A DNA stretch of 64,000 nt from Bacteroidales bacterium. Lineage in GTDB: Bacteria; Bacteroidota; Bacteroidia; Bacteroidales; Bacteroidaceae. Below the pieces are notes generated by a model that did not search any database, had not been told where the DNA came from, and saw nothing but the letters and a program-made list of their open reading frames with translations. The stretch lies in NCBI GenBank assembly GCA_004556745.1, contig SFFY01000006.1, forward strand, positions 1 through 64,000, in the 5' to 3' direction. Both the position numbers and the translations under genes were made by a program. This document shows positions 43,201-50,559 of the stretch, piece by piece (position 1 is the stretch's first letter; every line of letters starts with the position of its first letter).

Positions 43201-44714
43201 AAGAAACGGCTTCGATAAGTGCACATCTCGACGTGACGGGCGTAGACTACACGCTCACCGAAGGTCGCGTCCACGTTCGCCCGGGTATTTTTGAGTTTGC
43301 CGATTTTAAGGTTGCCGACAAGACGGGCAAAGGCACGGGCATCGCCGCCGGAGCCTTGCATCACGAACATTTGAAAAACTTGCGCTATGAGTTTGACCTC
43401 GATGTGAAAAATATGCTGCTCTACGACCGCCCCCGCGAGCACGACATGCCTTTCTACTCCACCGCCTACGGCACTGGCAAGGCAAAGATGAGCGGCCAAT
43501 CGGGACTTTTCACCGCCGACATCGACATCACCACCGAGGCAGGCACCACGCTGACCTATCTCCTCGACACGCCCGACACGTATAGCGACACGCGCCTGCT
43601 GCAATTCACCTCACTTGACCCGAAGCCCTTTGCTTTTGAACCTTCCCCGGCCGACGCTCCCGCCGCACCGCAAGCGGAAAAGGAGGAAGAGAGCACCACG
43701 GACATTAAACTTAATTTCCAGGTCAATGTGAACGACCGCGCCCAACTGCGTGTCATCACCGACGACAATTCCGGCGATAACATTCAAGTGCGCGGCTACG
43801 GCCCCATGCGTGCCACGTATTACAACAAAGGACGCTTCGAACTCTTCGGCACCTACAACGTGCAGCGCGGTACTTACAAGATGTCGCTGCAAGACATCAT
43901 TCGAAAGGATTTCACCTTGCAGCCGGGCGGCACGCTCGTTTTCACGGGCCCGCCCAGCGAGGGACGACTCAATTTCCAGGCTGCCTATATGGTGAACTCC
44001 GCTTCTTTGAGCGACCTGAACTTTGGTGCGGGCATGACAAACAACAGCGTGCGCGTGAACTGCCTGCTCAACATCACGGGCCAGACCAAAGCCCCGCAGG
44101 TGTCCTTCGGCCTCGACTTCCCCACCCTCGGCGATGAGGAACGCCGCATGGTGATGGACGTTATCAACACGGAGGAAGACCTCAACCGCCAGTTCGTTTA
44201 CCTGCTTGGCATCGGGCGATTTTATAACAGCAACTATGCCGCTCAGCAGCAGGCTGTGGGATTGTCGCAGTCGAACGTGGCGGCAAAATCTTTCCTTTCC
44301 AGCACGCTCACCAACCAACTCAACAACATTATCTCCAACGCCATGGGCGGTAACGCCAAATGGAGCATCGGCACAAACATCAGCACGGGTCAGGTGGGCT
44401 GGAGCGATATGGAAATCGACGGGCTGCTGCAAGGTCGCCTGCTCAACGACCGCCTGCTCATCAACGGCAACTTCGGCTACCGCGACAACCCGATGTATGC
44501 CACGAACTTCGTGGGCGATTTCGATATACAATATTTACTCACGCCGAGCGGAAGCGTCAGCCTGAAAGCCTACTCGGAAACTAACGAGCGGTATTTCACA
44601 AAATCGTCGCTCACCACGCAAGGCATCGGCATCCAACTCAAACGCGACTTCTCCAACGTGCGCGACCTCTTCACGCCACGCACAAAATGGCGCAAAAAGA
44701 AAGAGAATAAATGA
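40269..44714 (+). CDS. TamB/DUF490-type translocation and assembly module protein
   Basis: The 1481-aa protein has an N-terminal membrane anchor (VTIGTLLTVYLVTLFVFNF). A very long run of amphipathic beta segments of the AsmA/TamB kind follows, and a C-terminal DUF490 domain ends it (for example LTPSGSVSLKAYSETNERY and KSSLTTQGIGIQLKRDFSN). TamB spans the periplasm and supports outer-membrane protein insertion or lipid transport. The start is a TTG at 40269: no ATG lies between the upstream in-frame TAA (40227) and the anchor. Its stop overlaps the dnaG start by 4 bp. Confidence 0.88.
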   Translation: MRNSLRNIIRVTIGTLLTVYLVTLFVFNFSPARRWLVDKTEIGLQELLQTKVEIGDIEAGLFNRLSLKNVTVYDQSGKQMLKAKFISAKIEWRSLVKDAVTLRTVSVLDGDFTLYKSAEDRPANFQFVLDAFASKDKSKPSKLNLGINSLILRRCRVRYDEYAKPRTPQTFNAAHIALSAIDANISLKKLSTDSLNLRVRHLAAKEQCGLDLRELTFIVQANRKAALLKNLNIEVGGSHIRQSELRLTYDAVKDWGNLSNTLSATGSLTDITVATADIAHFVPALRPLPLTLSLSMDYRMQPQSGEFRNISIKESETNASITGDCALAWNKSGLRRADLTLKNATATQGLLKKICEAYIKNPEVQKKILLCGIATLNARAAYRPDGESTADFGIATDAGEAKGTLAMVGKDIKGKIRISGLDLAKLIGTDKLPQNLSAEIKGNVTLPEKEQRVPDLNIQANILNAQNKDYDLRNITLNGKWQKGRFRFDLKSDNSPAALQLNGSGYYDGKTARDLALSANVGMLRPAVLGFPIKGRDASISAKIEAALDRLTANQPKGFLQINDFYFAYNDSTPCTFKNLRLDVTPDKKGSDIRLGSDFLNFTFNGQLSLPKLKTAYEDILAAALPQLQTAKRRATPEYDWTFSVRLKNTDFFKHVLLLPLETEGDIAANGILRNHARSSFIQVLTDGIDYNGQKFKDLRLFVKGEKDSYNCLLQTDRALGGSNYKWVAELQTDSGTLSTNVQWRNPEVAKHFGEIDLLTEFSKGASNETKISTKVNPTLFTIGDTIWSIASGLVEVEGKTVEINNLRLKHDDQWLAVSGKLGKGENDSIVARLSKIDVAYVLGLVNFHTVEFTGQATGRAVVNGDLKNPQLNAKIKVEDFHFNTGYMGTAHILGGWSKEEGRINLDAHIVEDGVGYTDVLGFVSLAEKGLDLDIKSEQTTLQFLKPYIGHIFTNLDGRTTGRMRLHGPFKKLDFEGEETASISAHLDVTGVDYTLTEGRVHVRPGIFEFADFKVADKTGKGTGIAAGALHHEHLKNLRYEFDLDVKNMLLYDRPREHDMPFYSTAYGTGKAKMSGQSGLFTADIDITTEAGTTLTYLLDTPDTYSDTRLLQFTSLDPKPFAFEPSPADAPAAPQAEKEEESTTDIKLNFQVNVNDRAQLRVITDDNSGDNIQVRGYGPMRATYYNKGRFELFGTYNVQRGTYKMSLQDIIRKDFTLQPGGTLVFTGPPSEGRLNFQAAYMVNSASLSDLNFGAGMTNNSVRVNCLLNITGQTKAPQVSFGLDFPTLGDEERRMVMDVINTEEDLNRQFVYLLGIGRFYNSNYAAQQQAVGLSQSNVAAKSFLSSTLTNQLNNIISNAMGGNAKWSIGTNISTGQVGWSDMEIDGLLQGRLLNDRLLINGNFGYRDNPMYATNFVGDFDIQYLLTPSGSVSLKAYSETNERYFTKSSLTTQGIGIQLKRDFSNVRDLFTPRTKWRKKKENK

Positions 44715-46645
44715 TTGATAGAAACACCATACAGCGCGTTATGGACGCGACCGACATAGTAGATGTCGTGCGCGACTACGTGACGCTGCGCAAAACAGGT
44801 ACATACTACAAAGGACTTTGCCCTTTCCACAACGAGAAAACGCCGAGTTTCACCGTTAGTCCCTCGCGGCAATACTGCAAATGCTTCTCTTGCGGCAAAG
44901 GCGGCAACGCGGTGCACTTCCTCATGGAAATAGAGCACCTCTCCTACCCTGAAGCCATCAAGCGCCTTGGTAAGCGTTATGGCATTGAGGTGATTGAGGA
45001 AGCGCAGAGCGAGGAAGAGCGCGAGGCCCGCAATGTACGCGAAGGCTTGTTCGTGCTTAACGAATGGGCGCGCGATTTCTTTGCCAACTATCTGCGGAGC
45101 AGTTCCGACGGTGTTGCGGTGGGCATGACCTATTTCCGCTCACGCGGCTTCCGCGACGATATAATCAAGAAATTCCAACTCGGCTTTGCACCCACGGAGC
45201 GCGATGCCCTTGCAAAGGCTGCGCTACAAAAGGGTTATTCCAAAGAAGCCCTTACAAAGACCGGCCTTTGCTACGCTTCGGAAGACGGTAAACTCATCGA
45301 CCGCTTCCACGGCCGCGTCATCTTTCCCGTCCACACCGTGTCGGGCCGCGTGGTTGCTTTCGGCGGTCGCATACTCTCTGCAAAAAAGGGCAATATGGCG
45401 AAATACGTCAATTCGCCCGAAAGCGAGATTTACAGCAAGAGCCGCGAACTTTACGGCCTGTTCCAGTCGCGCAGCAGCATTGCCCGCGAGGATTGCTGCT
45501 ACCTTGTGGAGGGTTACACCGATGTGATTTCGATGCACCAGAGCGGCATTGAAAATGTCGTGGCTTCTTCGGGCACGTCCCTCACCACTGGGCAGATTCA
45601 CCTGCTGCGCCGCTTCACCAAAAACATCACGGTACTCTACGACGGCGACAGCGCGGGCATCAAGGCCAGTCTGCGCGGTATCGACATGCTGCTCGAAGAG
45701 GGCATGAACGTGAAAGTGCTGCTGTTGCCCGACGGCGAAGACCCCGACTCGTTTGCACGCGGCCGCAACGCGCAGCAATACCGCGACTACATCAACGCCC
45801 ACCAAACCGACTTCATCAAATTTAAGACCAACCTGCTGCTCAGCGAGTGCGGCGACGACCCCATCAAGCGTGCAGGGCTTGTGACGGACATCGTGCGCAG
45901 CATCGCTGTTATTCCCAGCGAGATTGTGCGGCAGATGTACGCCCGCGAGTGCGCCGCCGCCATGAGCGTGAGCGAGGCCGTTATTGTGAGTGAAATCGCC
46001 AAGATGCGCCGCGACGGCAATGCGCAGGCACAAGCCGAAACGCCGCCGCCTGCCGAGACCGAAGCCGCCGAAGCGCTTACTGCTAAAACTCCCCCGCCTG
46101 CCGAGCAACAGGAAACGCTATCGCAGGAAGAACGCGCGCTATTGGCGCTAATCGTAAAATACGGCGAGCGCACGTTTGAGGGTTCGGAGGGCAAATGCCT
46201 GGCTGCTTTCATCCGCGATGAATTGGAGACCGACGGCCTCGGTTTCGCTTCCCCCATGGCACGCGCCATGCTCGAAGAGGTGACGCAGCACGCCGCCGAA
46301 CCTGGTTGGCAATCTCTGCCCTATTTCCTCAAACATCCCGATGAGGGCATCAGTAAACTGGCGGGCGAACTTTCGGAAGAAAAATATCGCCTCACCGAAC
46401 GCCAGCAAAGTACCTTCGTGGACGAAGGCAGCCGCCTCGGCGAACTATCCGCCCGCCTGCTCCTTGACTTCAAGCAAGGCTTTGTGCGCGAGCAGATGAA
46501 ATTGGTGATGCAAAAGATCCGCCAACTCAATCCACAAACCGACGCCGATGCGCTCCGCGCGCTCATGCAGCAATACATCGACCTCTCGAATGTGGAACGG
46601 CAACTCGCGCCGCTTATCGGCGACCGCGTCTTTTCGGTAAAATAA
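44711..46645 (+). CDS. dnaG: DNA primase
   Basis: The 644-aa protein has an N-terminal CHC2 zinc finger (C37, H40, C58, C61), then the primase core and a Toprim domain with VEGYTDVISMH and LYDGDSAGIKAS. A Pro/Ala/Glu-rich linker (around residues 440-480) and a C-terminal helicase-binding-like helical domain follow. It makes RNA primers for lagging-strand synthesis. The ATGA overlap with the tamB-like gene indicates coupled translation. Confidence 0.96.
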   Translation: MIDRNTIQRVMDATDIVDVVRDYVTLRKTGTYYKGLCPFHNEKTPSFTVSPSRQYCKCFSCGKGGNAVHFLMEIEHLSYPEAIKRLGKRYGIEVIEEAQSEEEREARNVREGLFVLNEWARDFFANYLRSSSDGVAVGMTYFRSRGFRDDIIKKFQLGFAPTERDALAKAALQKGYSKEALTKTGLCYASEDGKLIDRFHGRVIFPVHTVSGRVVAFGGRILSAKKGNMAKYVNSPESEIYSKSRELYGLFQSRSSIAREDCCYLVEGYTDVISMHQSGIENVVASSGTSLTTGQIHLLRRFTKNITVLYDGDSAGIKASLRGIDMLLEEGMNVKVLLLPDGEDPDSFARGRNAQQYRDYINAHQTDFIKFKTNLLLSECGDDPIKRAGLVTDIVRSIAVIPSEIVRQMYARECAAAMSVSEAVIVSEIAKMRRDGNAQAQAETPPPAETEAAEALTAKTPPPAEQQETLSQEERALLALIVKYGERTFEGSEGKCLAAFIRDELETDGLGFASPMARAMLEEVTQHAAEPGWQSLPYFLKHPDEGISKLAGELSEEKYRLTERQQSTFVDEGSRLGELSARLLLDFKQGFVREQMKLVMQKIRQLNPQTDADALRALMQQYIDLSNVERQLAPLIGDRVFSVK

Positions 46646-46705
46646 CTCGAACAAGTTATCCACGAGTATTTTGGTCAACGAATTAATTTTTTGCCCATGA
46701 AATGA

Positions 46706-46895
46706 TTTTTTTTGCCCACGAATCTCACGAATCTTCACGAATCTTTGCTTTACGTTTTAATGGCGACCTTTTCGGTCGCACTAATCTCACTAATTTAATG
46801 ATATTATTCGTGAAAATTCGTGCGACCGAAAAGGTCGCCATTAAATTCATTGAAAATGTTTCGTGTAGATTCGTGAGATTCGTGGGCAAAAAAAA
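46706..46895. repeat. MITE-like fold-back element, copy 2
   Basis: Terminal inverted repeats (46708-46740 with 46861-46893, one mismatch) begin TTTTTTGCCCACGAATCTCA, as in copy 1 at 6585-6809. The nested arm GGCGACCTTTTCGGTCGCA (46762-46780) pairs perfectly with 46821-46839. The base changes from copy 1 are compensatory. The gap 46646-46977 holds only this element and further GTGGGCAAAAAA-type sequence. Confidence 0.8.
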
Positions 46896-46977
46896 ATAAT
46901 CTGAGGCTTAGGAAAAAATCATTCCGTGGGCAAAAAAAATATTCCGTGGAAAAAAAATAAATTTCAACCATAAATTT

Positions 46978-47493
46978 ATGTGCCAACAAACTATTCTCAA
47001 TCCGCAGACGCTCGACCTCATACGCGTCTCAACGGAGTTTTGCAAATACATCGAGCAATGCGCCACGGCCGAAAAGCAAGAATTTTGCCGCGTGATGCTC
47101 GGACTCTTGCCCCTGCTTTATCTCAAAACACATCTTATCCCCGACGTGCCCGAAATGCCAGGCTGGAACGAAGAAGCCGTCACGGAGGACGACTATAATT
47201 TCGTGCGACAAAGCGTTGCTAAGGTATTGGGCGAGGACGATGACTACCTTGACGTGTTTGTAGAAGACTTCAAATATTCCGACACACCTATACTCTGCAC
47301 CGTCAGCGAGAACCTCGCCGACGTTTACCAGCCTGTGCGCAACCTCGTTGAGGTGTTCCGCCAGCAGTCCGACTGCGAAGAGGCACTGCAAACGGCACTT
47401 TACGACACGCTCGACCAATTCCGGCTTTCCTGGGGGCAAAAACTCTTGGGCGCCTTGCGCACGCTCCACGATGTTACCGCAAAGACACTATAA
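46978..47493 (+). CDS. DUF5063 family protein
   Basis: The 171-aa acidic, mostly helical protein matches DUF5063 across its length (VRVSTEFCKYIE-like start, LLPLLYLKTHLIPDV, DDYLDVFVEDFKYSDTP and a C-terminal FRLSWGQKLLGALRTLHD). It has no signal peptide or catalytic motif, and no function is known. It is followed after 5 bp by the RNase D-like exonuclease, a pairing that may be functional. Confidence 0.85.
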   Translation: MCQQTILNPQTLDLIRVSTEFCKYIEQCATAEKQEFCRVMLGLLPLLYLKTHLIPDVPEMPGWNEEAVTEDDYNFVRQSVAKVLGEDDDYLDVFVEDFKYSDTPILCTVSENLADVYQPVRNLVEVFRQQSDCEEALQTALYDTLDQFRLSWGQKLLGALRTLHDVTAKTL

Positions 47494-47498
47494 CCCCA

Positions 47499-48116
47499 AT
47501 GGAACAATATTTCTCACAGATAGACAAAACCCTCATTCCCTCCATGCCCCGTTACGCCTACGACGGACGAATATTTGTCATACAGTCAGACAACGAGGCG
47601 CAAAGTGCCCTCCGCGCTTTGGAGAGTTATAAACTTTTGGGGTTCGACACCGAAACACGCCCCACCTTCCGCAAGGGCGAGCACCACAAGCCGGCATTGC
47701 TGCAAGTGGCAAGCGATGACTTCTGTTTTCTTTTCCGCCTCAATCACATCAGCCGCATCGACGCGATTGTAAACCTCTTTGCAAATCCCAGCATCACGAA
47801 AGTTGGACTTTCCATAAAAGATGATATTCACGCCCTCCACCGCTACGCTGAGTTTGAACCCGCAGCCTGCGTGGAACTGCAACGCATGGCGGTCGACCTC
47901 GGCATAGCCGACCAAAGCCTGCAAAAGCTCTACGCCAACATTTTCGGCAAGCGCATTTCGAAGAACGCGCAACTCTCAAACTGGGAAGCCGATGTGCTCA
48001 CCGAGGCGCAAAAGACTTATGCTGCCACCGATGCCGTGTGCTGCTTACATCTGTATCGCAAATTCCTCGAAATGGCAGAAACCCACAATTACAAGATAAT
48101 AAACAATACCCTATGA
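47499..48116 (+). CDS. 3'-5' exonuclease, RNase D/DEDDy-type
   Basis: The 205-aa protein has the three Exo motifs: GFDTET (D50, E52), VGLSIKDDIHAL, and YAATDAVCCLHLY with Y and D spaced as in DEDDy enzymes. It corresponds to the single-domain exonuclease family (domain 3'-5' exonuclease 2), without the HRDC domain of true RNase D. It may trim structured RNA or DNA 3' ends. It overlaps the RlmI-like methyltransferase by 4 bp. Confidence 0.9.
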   Translation: MEQYFSQIDKTLIPSMPRYAYDGRIFVIQSDNEAQSALRALESYKLLGFDTETRPTFRKGEHHKPALLQVASDDFCFLFRLNHISRIDAIVNLFANPSITKVGLSIKDDIHALHRYAEFEPAACVELQRMAVDLGIADQSLQKLYANIFGKRISKNAQLSNWEADVLTEAQKTYAATDAVCCLHLYRKFLEMAETHNYKIINNTL

Positions 48117-49309
48117 CACTCAAAACAATACGCTTACGCAAGGGTAAGACCGAAAGCCTCAAGCGCTTCCACCCTTGGATATTCTCCGGCGCAATCGACA
48201 GCGCCGACCCCGGCATCGAAGAGGGCGACCTCGTGCGCGTGATAGATGCTGCCGGCAACTTCCTTGCCATCGGGCACTGCCAAATAGGTTCAATCGCCGT
48301 GCGCGTGCTCTCTTTCACCGAGTGCCCCATAGACAGCAGCTTCTGGACCGAACGTCTCGCCGAAGCCTACGCCCTGCGCCGCTCTTTGCACCTCGCTATC
48401 GCCAATGAGGAAGAACACAACATCTTCCGCCTTGTGCACGGCGAAGGCGACCGCCTGCCCGGACTGGTGGTAGACGTATACGGTCGCACCGCCGTAATGC
48501 AGGCGCACACCGTGGGCATGCACGTGTGCCGCAAAGAAATCGCCGCTGCGCTCATAGAAGCCTGCGAAGGCCGCATTGACAGCGTTTATTATAAGTCCGA
48601 CACTACCCTGCCCTTCAAAGCCGAGGTCGACCGCGCCAGTTGCTTCCTCATCGGCGGTAGCAACGCCTGCGACACCGCCGTTGAAAACGGCCTGCGCTTC
48701 CACATCGACTGGCTGCGCGGACAGAAAACGGGCTTCTTCATCGACCAGCGCGACAATCGCAGCCTCCTCGAGCATTATTCCAAAGGCCGCCGCGTACTCA
48801 ACATGTTCTGCTATACGGGCGGCTTCAGCGTATATGCCCTGCGCGGCGGCGCAGAGTTGGTCCACTCCGTAGATTCCAGCGCAAAAGCCATCGACCTCAC
48901 CAACGCCAACGTCGCGCTCAACTTCCCCGCCGTCGGCACGCGCCATGAAGCCTTTGCCGAAGACGCTTTCAAGTTCTTGGAGCACGCCCCGGCGTCTTAC
49001 GACCTCATTATCCTCGACCCGCCCGCCTTTGCCAAGCACCGCGGCGCAATAGCGCAGGCCTTGAAAGGCTACACGCGGCTCAACGCCATTGCGTTCAAGA
49101 AGATACAGCCCGGCGGCATCATCTTCACATTCAGTTGCTCGCAGGCCGTCAGCAAGGAGCAGTTCCGCCTGGCCGTCTTCACCGCCGCCGCGCAGAGCGG
49201 CCGCCACGTGCGTATCCTCCACCAACTCCACCAGCCCGCCGACCACCCCGTGAATATCTACCACCCCGAAGGCGAATACCTCAAAGGCCTCGTGCTGCAG
49301 GTGGAATAA
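48113..49309 (+). CDS. Class I rRNA large-subunit methyltransferase (RlmI-like)
   Basis: The 398-aa product starting MTLKTIRLRKGKTESL has an N-terminal PUA domain (HPWIFSGAIDS), a central EEHNIFRLVHGEGDRLPGLVVDVYG segment, and the SAM-binding NMFCYTGGFSVYA. The catalytic motif is LDPPAFAKHR. It should methylate a cytosine of 23S rRNA. The start at 48113 is chosen because it overlaps the upstream stop as ATGA and begins the PUA fold; the frame is open to 48038. Confidence 0.92.
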   Translation: MTLKTIRLRKGKTESLKRFHPWIFSGAIDSADPGIEEGDLVRVIDAAGNFLAIGHCQIGSIAVRVLSFTECPIDSSFWTERLAEAYALRRSLHLAIANEEEHNIFRLVHGEGDRLPGLVVDVYGRTAVMQAHTVGMHVCRKEIAAALIEACEGRIDSVYYKSDTTLPFKAEVDRASCFLIGGSNACDTAVENGLRFHIDWLRGQKTGFFIDQRDNRSLLEHYSKGRRVLNMFCYTGGFSVYALRGGAELVHSVDSSAKAIDLTNANVALNFPAVGTRHEAFAEDAFKFLEHAPASYDLIILDPPAFAKHRGAIAQALKGYTRLNAIAFKKIQPGGIIFTFSCSQAVSKEQFRLAVFTAAAQSGRHVRILHQLHQPADHPVNIYHPEGEYLKGLVLQVE

Positions 49310-49374
49310 ATCAAAAACCGAAGGATGAAACGAAAAAGCAAGCTTTTTTAATATATATATATATCCAGGATTGT

Positions 49375-49752
49375 ATGGTAAGACAATGTTTTATTCTTTT
49401 CGGTTGCCTGGCTTTGGGCGAACTGATTGTACGGACAACGGGCGCGACATTGCCGGCAAGCATCATCGGCATGCTCATACTTACGCTATTGCTCAAGCTC
49501 AAGGTGGTCAAACTGGAATGGGTGCGCGGCCTGACCGATTTCCTCATCGCTAATCTCGGCTTTTTCTTCGTGCCTCCCGGCGTAGCCCTCATGCTTTATT
49601 TTGATTTGATCAAGGCAGAAATTCTGCCCATAACCTTGGCCACACTGCTGAGCACCATCATCGTGCTGATTATCACGGGACATACTCACCAGGTTGTAAG
49701 TAAGGGAGAAAACAAGGTGCGCGAAAAAATAAACATCAAGAAACACGAATGA
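49375..49752 (+). CDS. CidA/LrgA family membrane protein
   Basis: The 125-aa protein has four hydrophobic segments and the family core LGELIVRTTGATLPASIIGMLILTLLL, then FLIANLGFFFVPPGVALM. LrgA/CidA proteins are holin-like and partner with LrgB/CidB. Several are now linked to pyruvate or glycolate transport. The start at 49375 removes about 80 upstream codons that only shadow the methyltransferase gene. The lrgB-like gene follows after 1 bp. Confidence 0.9.
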   Translation: MVRQCFILFGCLALGELIVRTTGATLPASIIGMLILTLLLKLKVVKLEWVRGLTDFLIANLGFFFVPPGVALMLYFDLIKAEILPITLATLLSTIIVLIITGHTHQVVSKGENKVREKINIKKHE

Positions 49753-49753
49753 C

Positions 49754-50455
49754 ATGATCAAGGATATCATCAGCAGCGAATACTTCATGCTTGCCCTTAC
49801 CTTCGGCGTTTTTTATGCTGCCAAGACCCTACAACGTCGCCTGGGGTGGGTACTTTTCAATCCGATTCTAATAGCCATCGCCATCATCATCGTATTTCTG
49901 CTCGCAATGGATATTCCCTATGAGACTTACCACGAGGGAGCGAAACTGATAGAGTTCTGGCTGAAGCCCGCAGTGGTGGCCCTTGGTGTTCCGCTTTATT
50001 TGCAGCTCTCTTCCATCAAGCGCCAGTTTCTCCCCATCTTGGCTTCGCAGACGATGGGATGTGTTGCGGGTATCGTGAGTGTAGTGGTCATTGCGAAGAT
50101 GCTGGGAGCATCTAATGCTGTCATCATGTCGCTCGCAAGCAAGTCGGTCACCACGCCCATCGCCATGGAGGTGACTCAAGCGCTCGGCGGCATTCCTTCG
50201 CTTACGGCTGCCATTGTGGTAATAACTGGGCTTATCGGCGCCATCATCGGTTTCAAGACGCTGTCCGTGGGCCATGTCCACAATCCCATGGCTCTCGGTT
50301 TGTCAATGGGAGCAGCCTCGCACGCACTCGGCACCTCCGCTGCCATGGACCGCGACCAGTTCATGGGAGCATATGCCAGCTTGGGGCTCACCCTCAATGG
50401 CATCCTCACCGCTCTGCTCACGCCAACGGTCATAGACATCATCAACACCTTTTGA
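49754..50455 (+). CDS. LrgB/CidB family membrane protein
   Basis: The 233-aa polytopic protein has the LrgB signature LASKSVTTPIAMEVTQALGGIPSLTA and GHVHNPMALGLSMGAASHALGTSAA. It begins 1 bp after the lrgA-like gene and acts with it at the inner membrane, in murein-hydrolase export or organic-acid transport depending on the species. No LytSR-type regulator is adjacent. Confidence 0.92.
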   Translation: MIKDIISSEYFMLALTFGVFYAAKTLQRRLGWVLFNPILIAIAIIIVFLLAMDIPYETYHEGAKLIEFWLKPAVVALGVPLYLQLSSIKRQFLPILASQTMGCVAGIVSVVVIAKMLGASNAVIMSLASKSVTTPIAMEVTQALGGIPSLTAAIVVITGLIGAIIGFKTLSVGHVHNPMALGLSMGAASHALGTSAAMDRDQFMGAYASLGLTLNGILTALLTPTVIDIINTF

Positions 50456-50559
50456 CGGCAAATGCCCATCGCCGGGTATTCAGATAAAATAGGGTGCCAT
50501 TGGCACGCGTTTTGCTATTTACTTATAGGAAACTTATAAACAACAAAACGATAAACGCT

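Noticed and set aside
49334..49350. AAAAAGC/GCTTTTTT hairpin before the lrgA-like gene as a terminator
   Set aside because: Only seven A/T-rich pairs with a 2-nt loop, too weak and too tight to call.
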